DNA of 27,817 bases. It comes from Clostridiaceae bacterium UBA6085 (GTDB lineage Bacteria > Bacillota > Clostridia > Clostridiales > Clostridiaceae). Within the stretch, counting starts at the first letter, position 1, and each line of letters starts with the position of its first letter. The translations under genes were made by a program, and so were the position numbers. Positions 15,569 through 23,736 of this stretch are shown piece by piece. The DNA lies in NCBI GenBank assembly GCA_002428605.1, contig DIXH01000084.1, forward strand, positions 1 to 27,817, in the 5' to 3' direction. The notes under the pieces were generated by a model that searched no databases, was not told the DNA's origin, and was given only the letters and a program-made list of their open reading frames with translations.

Positions 15569-15976
15569 ATGCAAATGGACAGAAAATTATGCAAGAATAG
15601 AGATAGAAGGATGCTTAGCGGAGTGCTGGCAGGATTCTCTGATTACCTTGGCATCGATGTTACGATCCTAAGGATCGGCTTCGTTATAGTTGCAATATTC
15701 ACAGAACTCTTCCCGCTTCTTATCCTGTACGTCATCCTTGCGGTCCTGATGCCTGACTGCGACAAGGTATACGGAAATGAGAGCCAGAACAGGTCTTACG
15801 GTCCTGAAGTCAAGGCAGACCCATGGGCGAAGCAGGAGCATTCCGAAGGCCCCAGGGTCGAGAGGAAGCCCGAAGGCCCTGCCTACAGGAAAGCCGGCGG
15901 AAGCTATGTGCCAAAAGATGATGGTTACGGCCCTGAAGGCTACCGTGAAGTCAAGGAAGACGACAAGGTCCAGTAG
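15569..15976 (+). CDS. PspC-domain membrane protein
   Basis: A 135-residue protein with the PspC domain at residues 4-62. The basic KNRDRRMLSGVLAGFSDYLGID is followed by a hydrophobic helix (TILRIGFVIVAIFTELFPLLILYVILAVLMP). PspC proteins act at the membrane in envelope-stress responses. In Firmicutes they are often small stand-alone proteins. The tail (about residues 65-135) is hydrophilic and rich in Pro, Gly, Glu and Lys, with YGPE/EGP-type repeats, and is probably disordered. AAGGAG lies four bases before the first ATG (15569) and 10 before a second in-frame ATG (15575), so either start is possible. It stands alone between divergent alaX and a convergent terminator. Confidence 0.85.
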   Translation: MQMDRKLCKNRDRRMLSGVLAGFSDYLGIDVTILRIGFVIVAIFTELFPLLILYVILAVLMPDCDKVYGNESQNRSYGPEVKADPWAKQEHSEGPRVERKPEGPAYRKAGGSYVPKDDGYGPEGYREVKEDDKVQ

Positions 15977-16024
15977 GCGCAGGTATTGCCAGAGCAGCCT
16001 GGAATACCAAGAGATGATCAAGTG

Positions 16025-16067
16025 AAAAAGAAATGGAAGGAGGTAACCCCTCCTTCCATTTCTTTTT
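16025..16067. terminator. bidirectional terminator between pspC and the regulator genes
   Basis: A perfect 19-bp stem (16025-16043 with 16049-16067) and a five-base loop. A-rich on the left and T-rich on the right, it can stop both the plus-strand pspC transcript and the convergent minus-strand regulator transcript. A separate 14-bp palindrome, CTGCCATATGGCAG (16087-16100), lies between it and the regulator stop. Confidence 0.88.
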
Positions 16068-16122
16068 CATGTAGCTGATAGTCCGCCTGCCATATGGCAG
16101 TCTCTTGATCACACGCTGGGTA

Positions 16123-17379
16123 TCAGAGCGCAGACACACTCATTGACAGATACTTTATGGCTTCCTGCTTGTTGCCCATCTGGTAGTATATCTTTCCCAG
16201 GTCCTTGTACCTATCTGACAGTTCCTTGGATCTGCCCTTCTTCATCAGGAGGTCCAAAGAGACGCTCATGTAGGTTTCAGCCTGGTCATACTTTCCTTTC
16301 CTGCCGAGAAGCATTCCCTTGTAGTAGTATGCCTTCTGCATGAAGTCAGTGTCTCCGTTCTCTATTGCGGAATTGACCAGCATGTCGATGTACTTGTCAG
16401 CTTCGTCATAAAGCTTGTTCTCTGCAAATATCTCCATGGCTGACATCAGCAGCTCTGTGCTTTCCCCGAGCTTTTCCTTAGGGAATATTTCAGCGGCCTT
16501 TTCAAGTTCCCTGTATCCTTCCCTGTTCTTTCCGCTCTCGATCATGTTTATCGCCAGGATGAACTTTGCAGTTGCGAGCTGCTCAGGATAGTCCTCGAGA
16601 TACTTGTTGACCTTCGAATAGTCTGCAGCCGCATCGCTTTCCAGCTCCCCGGTCGTGCTCAGTATGTAGAACAGGAGATGTATCTCTCCCAGAATCACCT
16701 TGCTGTTTGTCTTTTCCATGAGAGCCTTCACGCTCGCTGCATACTTCGATGCCCTTTCGTATTGGCGTGTGTACACGTAGCACTGCATGAGCATGTACGG
16801 TATCTGCAGCTTCACATCATCGGTCATCGATACCGGCAGCTCATTGAAATGGTCCATGAGGTTCTGGAGATATACTGCTGCATTGTAGTATTCCCTCGTA
16901 TATATGAGATACTTCGCCATCGTATAGATGTAGAGGTAAAGTATCTCCTTGTTCACTACCCTGATGAGTGTCTTGTAGAGGTTGGAGATCTCAACGGTAA
17001 GCAGCTCGGTCTTGTTCTTTGCCATAAAGTAGTCTATGAGCTGCAGCCTTGCCATGAAGGCCTGGGAATAAAGTCCGTTCTGGTTTGCTATCGATATAAG
17101 GTCCCTGACCTCATCCTCGTAGGTGCCTGAAGCCCTTTTGGAGTCAAGTCTCTTAAGCTCGTCAGATATTTCCTGGACCATGTCCTTCTTGAGATACTCC
17201 ACATCGAGGTTAAGCCTTTTGGCTATAAGCTTGAGTATCCACTCTTCAGCCTGGACCTTGCTGTTCTCTATGGTACTTAGCTTTGAGACTGAAATCTCCT
17301 TGCCGCATAGGTCCTTGAGAGTCATGTCCTTCTGAATTCTTGCCCTTTTGATCTTTTCACCTGTCGTCAGTATATCCAT
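16123..17379 (-). CDS. XRE-family HTH regulator with TPR repeats (second of a pair)
   Basis: A 418-residue protein with an N-terminal Cro/CI-type helix-turn-helix (about residues 6-62, TGEKIKRARIQKDMTLKDL onward). A long all-helical region of tetratricopeptide repeats follows to the end; the clearest are DRYKDLGKIYYQMGNKQEAIKYL and KAYYYKGMLLGRKGKYDQAETYM. This architecture is that of the RNPP/Rgg-like regulators, whose TPR groove binds a small peptide. Its recognition region (SVSKLSTIENSK) has drifted from the usual pattern of 'ISLVESGKSNPS' kept in its neighbour, so DNA binding may be altered. It starts one base after the stop of its paralogue with only a weak GGGG site, so it is co-transcribed. 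Ligand and targets are unknown. Confidence 0.82.
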   Translation of the reverse strand: MDILTTGEKIKRARIQKDMTLKDLCGKEISVSKLSTIENSKVQAEEWILKLIAKRLNLDVEYLKKDMVQEISDELKRLDSKRASGTYEDEVRDLISIANQNGLYSQAFMARLQLIDYFMAKNKTELLTVEISNLYKTLIRVVNKEILYLYIYTMAKYLIYTREYYNAAVYLQNLMDHFNELPVSMTDDVKLQIPYMLMQCYVYTRQYERASKYAASVKALMEKTNSKVILGEIHLLFYILSTTGELESDAAADYSKVNKYLEDYPEQLATAKFILAINMIESGKNREGYRELEKAAEIFPKEKLGESTELLMSAMEIFAENKLYDEADKYIDMLVNSAIENGDTDFMQKAYYYKGMLLGRKGKYDQAETYMSVSLDLLMKKGRSKELSDRYKDLGKIYYQMGNKQEAIKYLSMSVSAL

Positions 17380-17380
17380 A

Positions 17381-18679
17381 TTATCTATCCCCGCTTATCT
17401 CATTAAGGATGCCAACGGACTCATCGAGGAAGCCTTCCGCTTCTTCGTTCTTTCCGCGCTCCAGATAGTACTTGGAAAGGAGGATCAGAACCTCGGCTTC
17501 CTCGTCCTTGTAGCCCTTGCTCTTTGCAAGCTGAGCTGCAAGTATAAGGTTGTTAAGCGCCTCACGGTGGTTCTTCATCATTCCCTGCACCTTGGCCTTG
17601 AGCCTGTATAGATTAAGGTTCCCCAGACTGTCCTCCTCTTCAAATATCTTTTCAAGGAATTTCATGGTATCAAGGCTGTCCGCATGCCTTCCAAGGTATG
17701 CCTGGCATTCGACTATCGAGAGGAGTATGTCATTGTATCTCCTGTCAGAGGTCATCGAATATATATCCTTCGCCCTCATGAAATGTGCAAGAGCCTCGTC
17801 ATAGTCCTCGAAGCCCATGTAGAGGTCCCCAAGGTTCTGCTCCATCATCGCATATTCCTTTTCTGAATCGTAGTCCCTGAACAGGTCCAGAGCCATGGAG
17901 GAGTAGGTGAGGGCCTCCTTAAGGTTGCCTTTGGCCTCGTAATCCTCAGCAAGAGCTGTAAGCAGGTTTCCATAGCCTATCCTGTCGCTTAGCTTCTCAA
18001 ACTTATCACTGCAGAGCTTAGTGTATTCCTTCGCCTTCTCAAGCTTTCCAGTCTTCTGGTATCCGATCGCAAGGTAGAAGTAGACCTTGCCGAGCAGAAA
18101 CTCGTCTGTTATGATCTCTTCCTTGAACAGCGATTCGGACTTGTGGAAATAGCTTAAGGCCAGAGGGATCGAATTTGAGTCCAGGAAGCTTTTCCCTGCG
18201 AACATGAAATTCTCGAGGAATCCCTCATAATAATTGATTGATGAATAAATGAGGTTGCAATTGAAGAGGTAGTCATACGCCTCTTCATACTCCTTCAGGC
18301 ATGTCTTGTAAATGCTGCGAAGAAACAGGTTCCTGGCCTTCGCAAGGCTCAGGTTGTACTTGTCCACGAACTTGTCAGCCTTGTCTATGAACGACAGCGC
18401 CTTATCTATGTCGCCATGGGTAAGGTTTATCTCCGCCATCCTGTTGTAGTACTTGCAGATGGTCTCTGCCTGCGTTACCTCTGATTCCATGAAGTATTCA
18501 ACCGAAACATCCAGGGTTGCAGCCAGATATTCGAGCAGATCCATGGAGGGGTTTGATTTTCCGGACTCAACAAGGCTGATCTGGCCAGGGGTGACCCTGT
18601 CGCCTGCCACATCCTTCAGCGTCATGTCCAGTTCTTTTCTCCGTTTCTTGATTTTCTCCCCTAAAGACAATACTTCCAT
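17381..18679 (-). CDS. XRE-family HTH regulator with TPR repeats (first of a pair)
   Basis: A 432-residue regulator: an HTH domain at about residues 5-62 (LGEKIKKRRKELDMTLKDVAG, then TPGQISLVESGKSNPS, a textbook recognition helix). A TPR array follows, with repeats such as LGKVYFYLAIGYQKTGKLEKA, NLLTALAEDYEAKGNLKEAL and EQNLGDLYMGFEDYDEALAHF. The start at ATG 18679 follows GGGAGA at nine bases; the longer upstream frame has no site. The promoter region carries an inverted repeat that could be its own operator. The pair with the next gene looks like a tandem duplication. The RNPP-like role (peptide-responsive control of neighbouring or distant genes) is inferred from architecture only. Confidence 0.83.
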   Translation of the reverse strand: MEVLSLGEKIKKRRKELDMTLKDVAGDRVTPGQISLVESGKSNPSMDLLEYLAATLDVSVEYFMESEVTQAETICKYYNRMAEINLTHGDIDKALSFIDKADKFVDKYNLSLAKARNLFLRSIYKTCLKEYEEAYDYLFNCNLIYSSINYYEGFLENFMFAGKSFLDSNSIPLALSYFHKSESLFKEEIITDEFLLGKVYFYLAIGYQKTGKLEKAKEYTKLCSDKFEKLSDRIGYGNLLTALAEDYEAKGNLKEALTYSSMALDLFRDYDSEKEYAMMEQNLGDLYMGFEDYDEALAHFMRAKDIYSMTSDRRYNDILLSIVECQAYLGRHADSLDTMKFLEKIFEEEDSLGNLNLYRLKAKVQGMMKNHREALNNLILAAQLAKSKGYKDEEAEVLILLSKYYLERGKNEEAEGFLDESVGILNEISGDR

Positions 18680-18703
18680 AACAATTATCTCCCAACACAA
18701 ATA

Positions 18704-18737
18704 GAATCTGTTTTCATTATAACATATAAACAGATTC
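18704..18737 (-). promoter_or_regulatory. inverted repeat flanking the -10 box of the XRE-TPR operon
   Basis: GAATCTGTTT (18704-18713) and AAACAGATTC (18728-18737) are perfect 10-bp inverted arms separated by 14 bases. The TATAAT read on the minus strand (18716-18721) lies between them. No good -35 is visible. The geometry, two turns between arm centres around the -10, fits a dimeric HTH regulator controlling this promoter, most simply the first gene itself. Confidence 0.6.
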
Positions 18738-18821
18738 AAAAAATACTAGAAATTAATCGAAATATAGAATTCTTTAATATGATTCATGGTACAGACCAAA
18801 AAAACTCATTTTTTACGTATT

Positions 18822-18837
18822 TGACAATACATTGTCA
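18822..18837. repeat. TGACAAT-AC-ATTGTCA palindrome
   Basis: A perfect 7-bp dyad with a two-base centre in the 275-base gap between rnhA and the regulator operon. It is unrelated in sequence to the 18704-18737 repeat. It could be an operator; the surrounding sequence contains no convincing gene. Confidence 0.4.
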
Positions 18838-18929
18838 GGACACACTCAGCGTCTTTTTCGGATTAAGCAGGCCTGCAATTCAATCAGATAATATTTTTGT
18901 GCAGAACACAGTATTTGACGGTAAGAAAA

Positions 18930-18955
18930 GAGGAAGCACTTCGCTATGCTCCCTC
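18930..18955 (-). terminator. terminator of the rnhA transcript
   Basis: On the minus strand GAGGGAGCA pairs with TGCTTCCTC (9 bp with one G-U, eight-base loop), followed by TTTTCTT. The stem overlaps the last bases of the rnhA stop codon. Confidence 0.75.
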
Positions 18956-19544
18956 ATTTCCTGAATGCCATTTTCGCCATTTCATCTGCCCGGTCGTTGA
19001 ACCTGTTGCCGCTATGCCCCTTCACCTTGTGGAAAATAACCTTCAGGTCACCTGAAAGCTTCCTGTAGTGCTCGTGATATCCCATGGTGAGCGCATTGTT
19101 CCGCTTCCACGTTCCAATTGCCCATGACTCGATGCCCTGGTAGTCAAAATAAAGGTGCAGCTTACTGTGTCCGTTCCTTATGGCATATTCCATCGCCTTT
19201 ATCGCGCCAAGGACCTCACCGGCAACGTTCCTCATGGAGCTGAACTCGCCCTTCATCGCATAGCCCTCTGAATGTATCTCCTCGGTGCCTGATACCACGA
19301 CCATTCCGTATGCGTATCTACCGGTCTCGAGCTCGAAGCTGCCGTCCACATAGATCGTGAGGCCGTCATCATCAGCCTCCGTATCCTTATTCATCCCTAT
19401 GAACTCCTCGGCTTCGGCTAAAGTCAGAAAGCCCTTGTAAAGAGCACCCTTTGCTCCTGTAACTTCCTTCTTCGCCTCGCTCCACTCCGTGAATATCCTT
19501 GGCTCCTTTGAATGTCCGTTGATCACTCCGTAAAACTTTCCCAA
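18954..19544 (-). CDS. rnhA: ribonuclease HI with N-terminal viroplasmin/hybrid-binding domain
   Basis: Cleaves the RNA strand of RNA-DNA hybrids (R-loops, primers). The first about 45 residues (KFYGVINGHSKEPRIFTEWSEA then GFLTLAEAEEFI) form the hybrid-binding domain found in eukaryotic RNase H1 and caulimovirus viroplasmin. The catalytic domain carries D67 (IYVDGS), E110, D134 and D187, with H177 in the flexible KGHSGN loop. At 196 residues it is complete. The start is TTG at 19544, placed by GAGGTGG four bases upstream. It follows a GC-rich hairpin and has its own terminator. Confidence 0.93.
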   Translation of the reverse strand: MGKFYGVINGHSKEPRIFTEWSEAKKEVTGAKGALYKGFLTLAEAEEFIGMNKDTEADDDGLTIYVDGSFELETGRYAYGMVVVSGTEEIHSEGYAMKGEFSSMRNVAGEVLGAIKAMEYAIRNGHSKLHLYFDYQGIESWAIGTWKRNNALTMGYHEHYRKLSGDLKVIFHKVKGHSGNRFNDRADEMAKMAFRK

Positions 19545-19558
19545 ATTACCACCTCAAA

Positions 19559-19583
19559 GGGCCGTGGATGCATTCCACGGCCC
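19559..19583 (-). terminator. GC-rich hairpin between the DUF1232 gene and rnhA
   Basis: GGGCCGTGGA-TGCAT-TCCACGGCCC is a perfect 10-bp stem. On the minus strand only TTT follows, and the rnhA ribosome binding site begins right after it. It may terminate part of the upstream transcript or shape rnhA translation. Confidence 0.55.
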
Positions 19584-19605
19584 GGATTCATTCTAGACAA
19601 TGTTA

Positions 19606-20745
19606 CTATACGTCCTTCATTTCCGCAAGCTTCTGCGGAACTCCCGGATCCTCGCCTATCACCTTCCTGAATATGGGCTCAAGGTCGATGGTCTTCACTT
19701 CGCCTTCAGGAGTAAGATAAGCCTCATCGGCAAGATATGACTTCCTTGTCTGTTCAAGCTTGGCATCAACTATCCCATATGCCTTGTCCAGCGTCTTGCC
19801 CGGTGTGAAGGACATCACTGTCGGTACGTTGTCCCTTATGAGCTTCAGTGTCTTAAGGTCTCCCTGCCAGTGCTGGACTATTATGGGGATCGGGATCCTC
19901 GTCATGATGTGGTTGACTCCAAAGGTTATGAGCGCGATGTCGTCAACCGCCCCAAGAAGCGGGATCCTGTCAGGCAGTATGTCAAACGGTAGCAGAGGAT
20001 AGCCAAGTGTTATTGATATCAGGACCTTGTCCTTCTTTGATACCCTCTTGTCCTTCAGCAGCCTGTAGGAAAGGGCGTAAATGTCAGGAAGCGCCATTGC
20101 ATATTTGAAATATTTCCTCGCACCCTCCGGTGTCTTCCTGTGAAGGGTATCCCTGAAGTCAGTATAGCTGTCCTTGGTCCTTTCCATGACCGAAAGCCTT
20201 CTGTTGAATTCTGCGATCCTCTTCTCTTCCTTCTCCCTTGCGGCCCTTTCCTCAGCTTCCTTGTCCCTGTTCGCTTCAGCCTGCATTGCGTCGATGTCTG
20301 CAGATATGTCCGCAATGGAAAGTGAAAGGAGGCCATCCTGCATTATGATATGGTCTACCGTCAGACCAACATGCGGAACTGTAGACAGGATGCTGGATAT
20401 GTTGGCCTTCAGGGCTCCATCCTTGTACTCTATCCCCATTTCCTTTGCCTTGCCAGCGGCAGTCTTGGAAGCTATCGAAAGGATGAATTTCGGTATCCCT
20501 ATCTTAAGGACCTTTACCTGGGCTATCTTAAGGGTGATCACATTGTCAGATACATCAAGTATCTTTATCTTCCCAAGGAAAGGTATGCTTATCCCGTACT
20601 TGTAGCTGCCCTTGACAAGTATCGAGCTGTCCTCAAGCTCCACTGTTTCAAATGCAAGACCGGGCACCTTGGGCTCCACCATGACCCGCAGATCGTGGAG
20701 AAGGTCTTCAGCCCGCATGGTAGTTGTAACTGACGTGACTTTCAT
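19606..20745 (-). CDS. DUF1232 (YkvA-type) protein
   Basis: A 379-residue protein of unknown function. About residues 1-155 are strand-rich (ISIPFLGKIKILDVSDNVITLKIAQVKV), possibly a lipid-associated or barrel-like domain. A charged coiled segment follows (about 160-190, EANRDKEAEERAAREKEEKR). The DUF1232 domain comes next, with its typical membrane-proximal motif GYPLLPFDILPDRIPLLGAVDDI (about 245-270). DUF1232 proteins are usually much shorter, so the long N-terminal extension is notable. The ATG at 20745 has GGAG eight bases upstream, just past the rhomboid stop, so the two genes are coupled. An association with membranes is inferred. Confidence 0.75.
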   Translation of the reverse strand: MKVTSVTTTMRAEDLLHDLRVMVEPKVPGLAFETVELEDSSILVKGSYKYGISIPFLGKIKILDVSDNVITLKIAQVKVLKIGIPKFILSIASKTAAGKAKEMGIEYKDGALKANISSILSTVPHVGLTVDHIIMQDGLLSLSIADISADIDAMQAEANRDKEAEERAAREKEEKRIAEFNRRLSVMERTKDSYTDFRDTLHRKTPEGARKYFKYAMALPDIYALSYRLLKDKRVSKKDKVLISITLGYPLLPFDILPDRIPLLGAVDDIALITFGVNHIMTRIPIPIIVQHWQGDLKTLKLIRDNVPTVMSFTPGKTLDKAYGIVDAKLEQTRKSYLADEAYLTPEGEVKTIDLEPIFRKVIGEDPGVPQKLAEMKDV

Positions 20746-20756
20746 AATCTTCACTC

Positions 20757-21725
20757 CTAACTCGCTTTAGGGCCCCTTCCGGCTAGCACAAGCGATGACG
20801 CCATGCCCCCGAGGAGACCTCCTATATGCCCGAAATTATCTATTACACCGCTTCCGGCAAAACCGATCATAAGGTTTATGCCTAATATGAACAATATGTT
20901 TGGCAGCGCCCTTTTCATCGCCTTCTCCCTGCTCTTGAGGGCAAGCACAAGGAATGCTCCCAGAAGCCCGAATATGGCACCTGACGCACCCACGGAAACG
21001 CTTGGTGTCATGAAGTAGCTGAGAAGTCCCGAGGTGATGGCCGAGATGAAGTAAATGGCTGTAAACCTTAACTTGCCCAGCCTCATCTCAAGGAACGGCC
21101 CCAGGTTGTAAAGGGCGTACATGTTGAATAGTATGTGCATCAGGTTCCCATGCAGGAAGGCCGAAGTCACGAGCCTCCACCACTCCCCTTGCTCGATCAG
21201 CAGGTTGAACTTTGCTCCCAGGTACACAAGGACATATACGTTGATCTCGGTGGACTGTGAAAGGAACGCAGATGCCGCGAATACCATGATATTGACCGCA
21301 ATGAGCCCCATGGTGACCGGTGCCGAAGCTGCCATGCCCGCCAGCGTCATGGGCCTTGTTCCCTTTTTCTCCTCAGTAAAGAGAGAAAGCGATTCCTCAT
21401 CCGGCAGCCTTAAGTTCCCTTCCGCGTCAATGGTCCCTTCGTGGTATCCCGGACGGGTTATGCCCGAACCCTGGTAGCCTCTCTCTGCAAACACAAGGTT
21501 CACCACATCGAAGCTTATTCCCCTGAAGGCCGCGAATTCATCGAACGACAAAAGCTGCTCGTCCTCCTCGCCTTCACGGGAGAATATGACAGCCTTCATG
21601 TAGCCTCCTCTTTCCCTGTATGCAAAATAACCAAGGTCCCTGTCATATGCCGGAAAGACATCAAGGCTGAAGCCTTTACTGTCAACCAGCCGGTCCAGTA
21701 CCGCTTTCATAAATCCTACACTCAT
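20757..21725 (-). CDS. rhomboid-family intramembrane serine protease
   Basis: Cleaves transmembrane segments of membrane proteins. The 322-residue chain has a soluble N-terminal domain (about residues 1-130). A six-helix rhomboid core follows, with HGNLMHILFNM in the oxyanion region, the catalytic serine S248 in GASGAIFG and the catalytic histidine H300 in NFGHIGG. AGGAG lies seven bases before the ATG. The downstream DUF1232 gene starts 11 bases after the stop, so they probably form one operon. Substrates cannot be predicted from context. Confidence 0.93.
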   Translation of the reverse strand: MSVGFMKAVLDRLVDSKGFSLDVFPAYDRDLGYFAYRERGGYMKAVIFSREGEEDEQLLSFDEFAAFRGISFDVVNLVFAERGYQGSGITRPGYHEGTIDAEGNLRLPDEESLSLFTEEKKGTRPMTLAGMAASAPVTMGLIAVNIMVFAASAFLSQSTEINVYVLVYLGAKFNLLIEQGEWWRLVTSAFLHGNLMHILFNMYALYNLGPFLEMRLGKLRFTAIYFISAITSGLLSYFMTPSVSVGASGAIFGLLGAFLVLALKSREKAMKRALPNILFILGINLMIGFAGSGVIDNFGHIGGLLGGMASSLVLAGRGPKAS

Positions 21726-21782
21726 ATCGTTACTCCTGTATATATTCTATATTAGCCTATAAAACACTGCTAATAAACAAGG

Positions 21783-21802
21783 AAAGGGCCGATAGGCCCT
21801 TT
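21783..21802. terminator. hairpin after pepF
   Basis: AAAGGGCC-GATA-GGCCCTTT is a perfect 8-bp stem 20 bases beyond the pepF stop. The minus-strand tail (CCTTGTTT) is moderately U-rich; the plus-strand tail (CTTTTC) is similar. It most likely ends the pepF transcript. Confidence 0.7.
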
Positions 21803-21821
21803 CTTTTCAGTAAATTCATAT

Positions 21822-23612
21822 TTAGGACACAACTTCCTCAAGCATGTCGAGAAGCTCTGCAAACCTCTTGACTGTCGCCTCCAGAGGTGACTTTGAGGTC
21901 ATGTCAACGCCGGCAGCCTTAAGCACATCAACCGGATAGCCGCTTCCGCCCGCCTTGAGGAACCCAAGGTACTTTTCAACAGCACCTTCCCTGCCCTCAA
22001 GTATCATGTCGCAGAATGCGCTCGCTGCAGCATACCCAGTTGCATACTGGTATACGTAGAAATCGCTGTAGAAATGAGGGATCCTCGACCATTCGCTCTC
22101 GATCTCTTTATCAAGGACTATGCCCTCTCCGAAATACCTTCGGTTGAGGTCAAGCCATATCCTGTTAAGGTCGTCCCCAGTCAGCGGCGTACCCCCTATG
22201 AGCGACTCATGCGTGACCTTCTCGAACTCAGCGAACATAAGCTGCCTGAAAACCGTTGTCCTTATCTGCTCAAGCTCCTGGTTGATAAGGTAAAGCTTTC
22301 TCTTCTCATCGGTCTCAGTCTCGATCTGGTGGTGGATAAGAAGCTTCTCGTTTGTAGTGGATGCAACCTCAGCCACGAATATTGTGTAGCCTGCATATAT
22401 GTAAGGCTGCGTCTTCCTTGAATAATAGGAGTGTATGGAGTGCCCCATCTCGTGTACCAGAGTTGAGACATCCCTCAGGTCGTCATGGTAGTTGAGTAGT
22501 ATGTACGGAAGCGTGTCAAAGCAGCCGGATGAATACGCTCCGCTCCTCTTCCCCTTGTTCTCGTATATGTCTATCCAGCCGCCCTCGATGCCTTCACTGA
22601 ATATTGACAGGTACTCCTCTCCAAGCGGCTTAAGGCCTTCAAGGGACATGGCGACACCTTCCTCGAAGGATATCTTCTTTTCCGGGATGTCTATGACCGG
22701 CACGTACAAGTCATACATATGGATCTCATCAAGCCCGAGAAGCTTCTTCTTGATGTCAACGTACCTGTGCAGCTCCTTGAGTCCCTCGTTTATGGTTCCT
22801 ATGCTGTTATGGAACACGGCTTCAGGTATGTTGTTGGGTGAAAGCGCCCTTTCAACCGGTGAGGAATATTTCCTGAGCTTCGAGTCGATGTTGAACACCT
22901 TCATGCTCGCGGTCAGCGTCTGCGCAAGTGTGTTCTTGTACTTTCCGTATGTTGTGAACAGCTCAAGGAATGAGTTCTTGCGAAGGGTCCTGTCCTTCGA
23001 CTGTATGAAGTTCCTGTATTTCTCCTCTGTAAGCTGATGCTCGTTTCCTTCCGAATCACTGACATTTCCAAATGTCAGGTCCGCATTGGAGAACATGTTG
23101 TATATCTTCTCAGGTGCGCTCAGGGAATCCCCGAGGCTCGCAAGGAGCTCCTCCCTTTCCTTTGAGAGCACATGAGGCTTGTCCTTGGCTATGGACTCTA
23201 TGTGGAACCTGTAGAGTTCAAGGTCCGGGTCGGTAAGGTACTCATTCAGCCTCTCATCAGGAAGTGCGAGTATCTCAGGAACGAACCATGAGGTAAGCGC
23301 CATCAGTTCAGAATAATATTCGGATACCTTTGCAAGCAGCACCTGCTGTTCCCCGTTAGTCGTATCCTCGTCCGATTTCATGTGCGCATATGAATAAAGC
23401 TTCTCAAGCCTTCTCCCATAGGTCTCATAGTCCTTCAGGTATCCAAGAAGCGCCTCCTTGTCCCCGAGCCTGTCCTTGTAGCTTGAAAGCACTCCTGCTT
23501 CGGCCTTGACTGCCTTAAGCTCTTCCTCAAAATCCGCATTTGATGCGAAAATGAGGTCGAGTCTCCATTTGTGCCTGTCGTCCACTTCATTCCTTGACGG
23601 TATCTTTTCCAA
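21822..23612 (-). CDS. pepF: oligoendopeptidase F (M3 family zinc metallopeptidase)
   Basis: A cytosolic endopeptidase that cuts peptides of roughly 7-17 residues. The 596-residue chain is the usual PepF length. The zinc site is HEMGH (H387, E388, H391) in LVHEMGHSIHSYYS, with the third ligand E415 in FVAEVASTTNE. The helical N-terminal domain starts at the characteristic RHKWRLDLIFASNADFE. The start is a TTG at 23612, eight bases after GGAGG; no better ATG is near. It lies alone between the rhomboid operon and the zinc uptake locus. As a zinc enzyme it may depend on that locus, but no shared regulation is visible. Confidence 0.95.
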   Translation of the reverse strand: MEKIPSRNEVDDRHKWRLDLIFASNADFEEELKAVKAEAGVLSSYKDRLGDKEALLGYLKDYETYGRRLEKLYSYAHMKSDEDTTNGEQQVLLAKVSEYYSELMALTSWFVPEILALPDERLNEYLTDPDLELYRFHIESIAKDKPHVLSKEREELLASLGDSLSAPEKIYNMFSNADLTFGNVSDSEGNEHQLTEEKYRNFIQSKDRTLRKNSFLELFTTYGKYKNTLAQTLTASMKVFNIDSKLRKYSSPVERALSPNNIPEAVFHNSIGTINEGLKELHRYVDIKKKLLGLDEIHMYDLYVPVIDIPEKKISFEEGVAMSLEGLKPLGEEYLSIFSEGIEGGWIDIYENKGKRSGAYSSGCFDTLPYILLNYHDDLRDVSTLVHEMGHSIHSYYSRKTQPYIYAGYTIFVAEVASTTNEKLLIHHQIETETDEKRKLYLINQELEQIRTTVFRQLMFAEFEKVTHESLIGGTPLTGDDLNRIWLDLNRRYFGEGIVLDKEIESEWSRIPHFYSDFYVYQYATGYAAASAFCDMILEGREGAVEKYLGFLKAGGSGYPVDVLKAAGVDMTSKSPLEATVKRFAELLDMLEEVVS

Positions 23613-23674
23613 ATTCCAGACCTCCCTGTGTTTTTGTTAATACTTGTATATAACCATTGACATTAATTATATCA

Positions 23675-23709
23675 ATATGGGGAGGGGAATACAATTCCCC
23701 TCCCCATAT
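23675..23709. terminator. 16-bp perfect hairpin between znuA and pepF
   Basis: The arms 23675-23690 and 23694-23709 are perfectly complementary around an ACA loop, with a core of GGGGAGGGG/CCCCTCCCC. It lies 27 bases after the znuA stop. The minus-strand tail is AT-rich rather than a T run, so it may be a terminator or an mRNA 3'-end stabiliser. Confidence 0.65.
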
Positions 23710-23736
23710 CTCATTTTCCTCATATTTCCCTTCAGG

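Noticed and set aside
18779..18964. 61-codon plus-strand frame upstream of the XRE-TPR operon, considered as a pheromone precursor
   Set aside because: It has no ribosome binding site and no signal-peptide-like N-terminus, and it runs through the rnhA terminator and stop codon. Shorter minus-strand frames (8-13 codons) here also lack ribosome binding sites.
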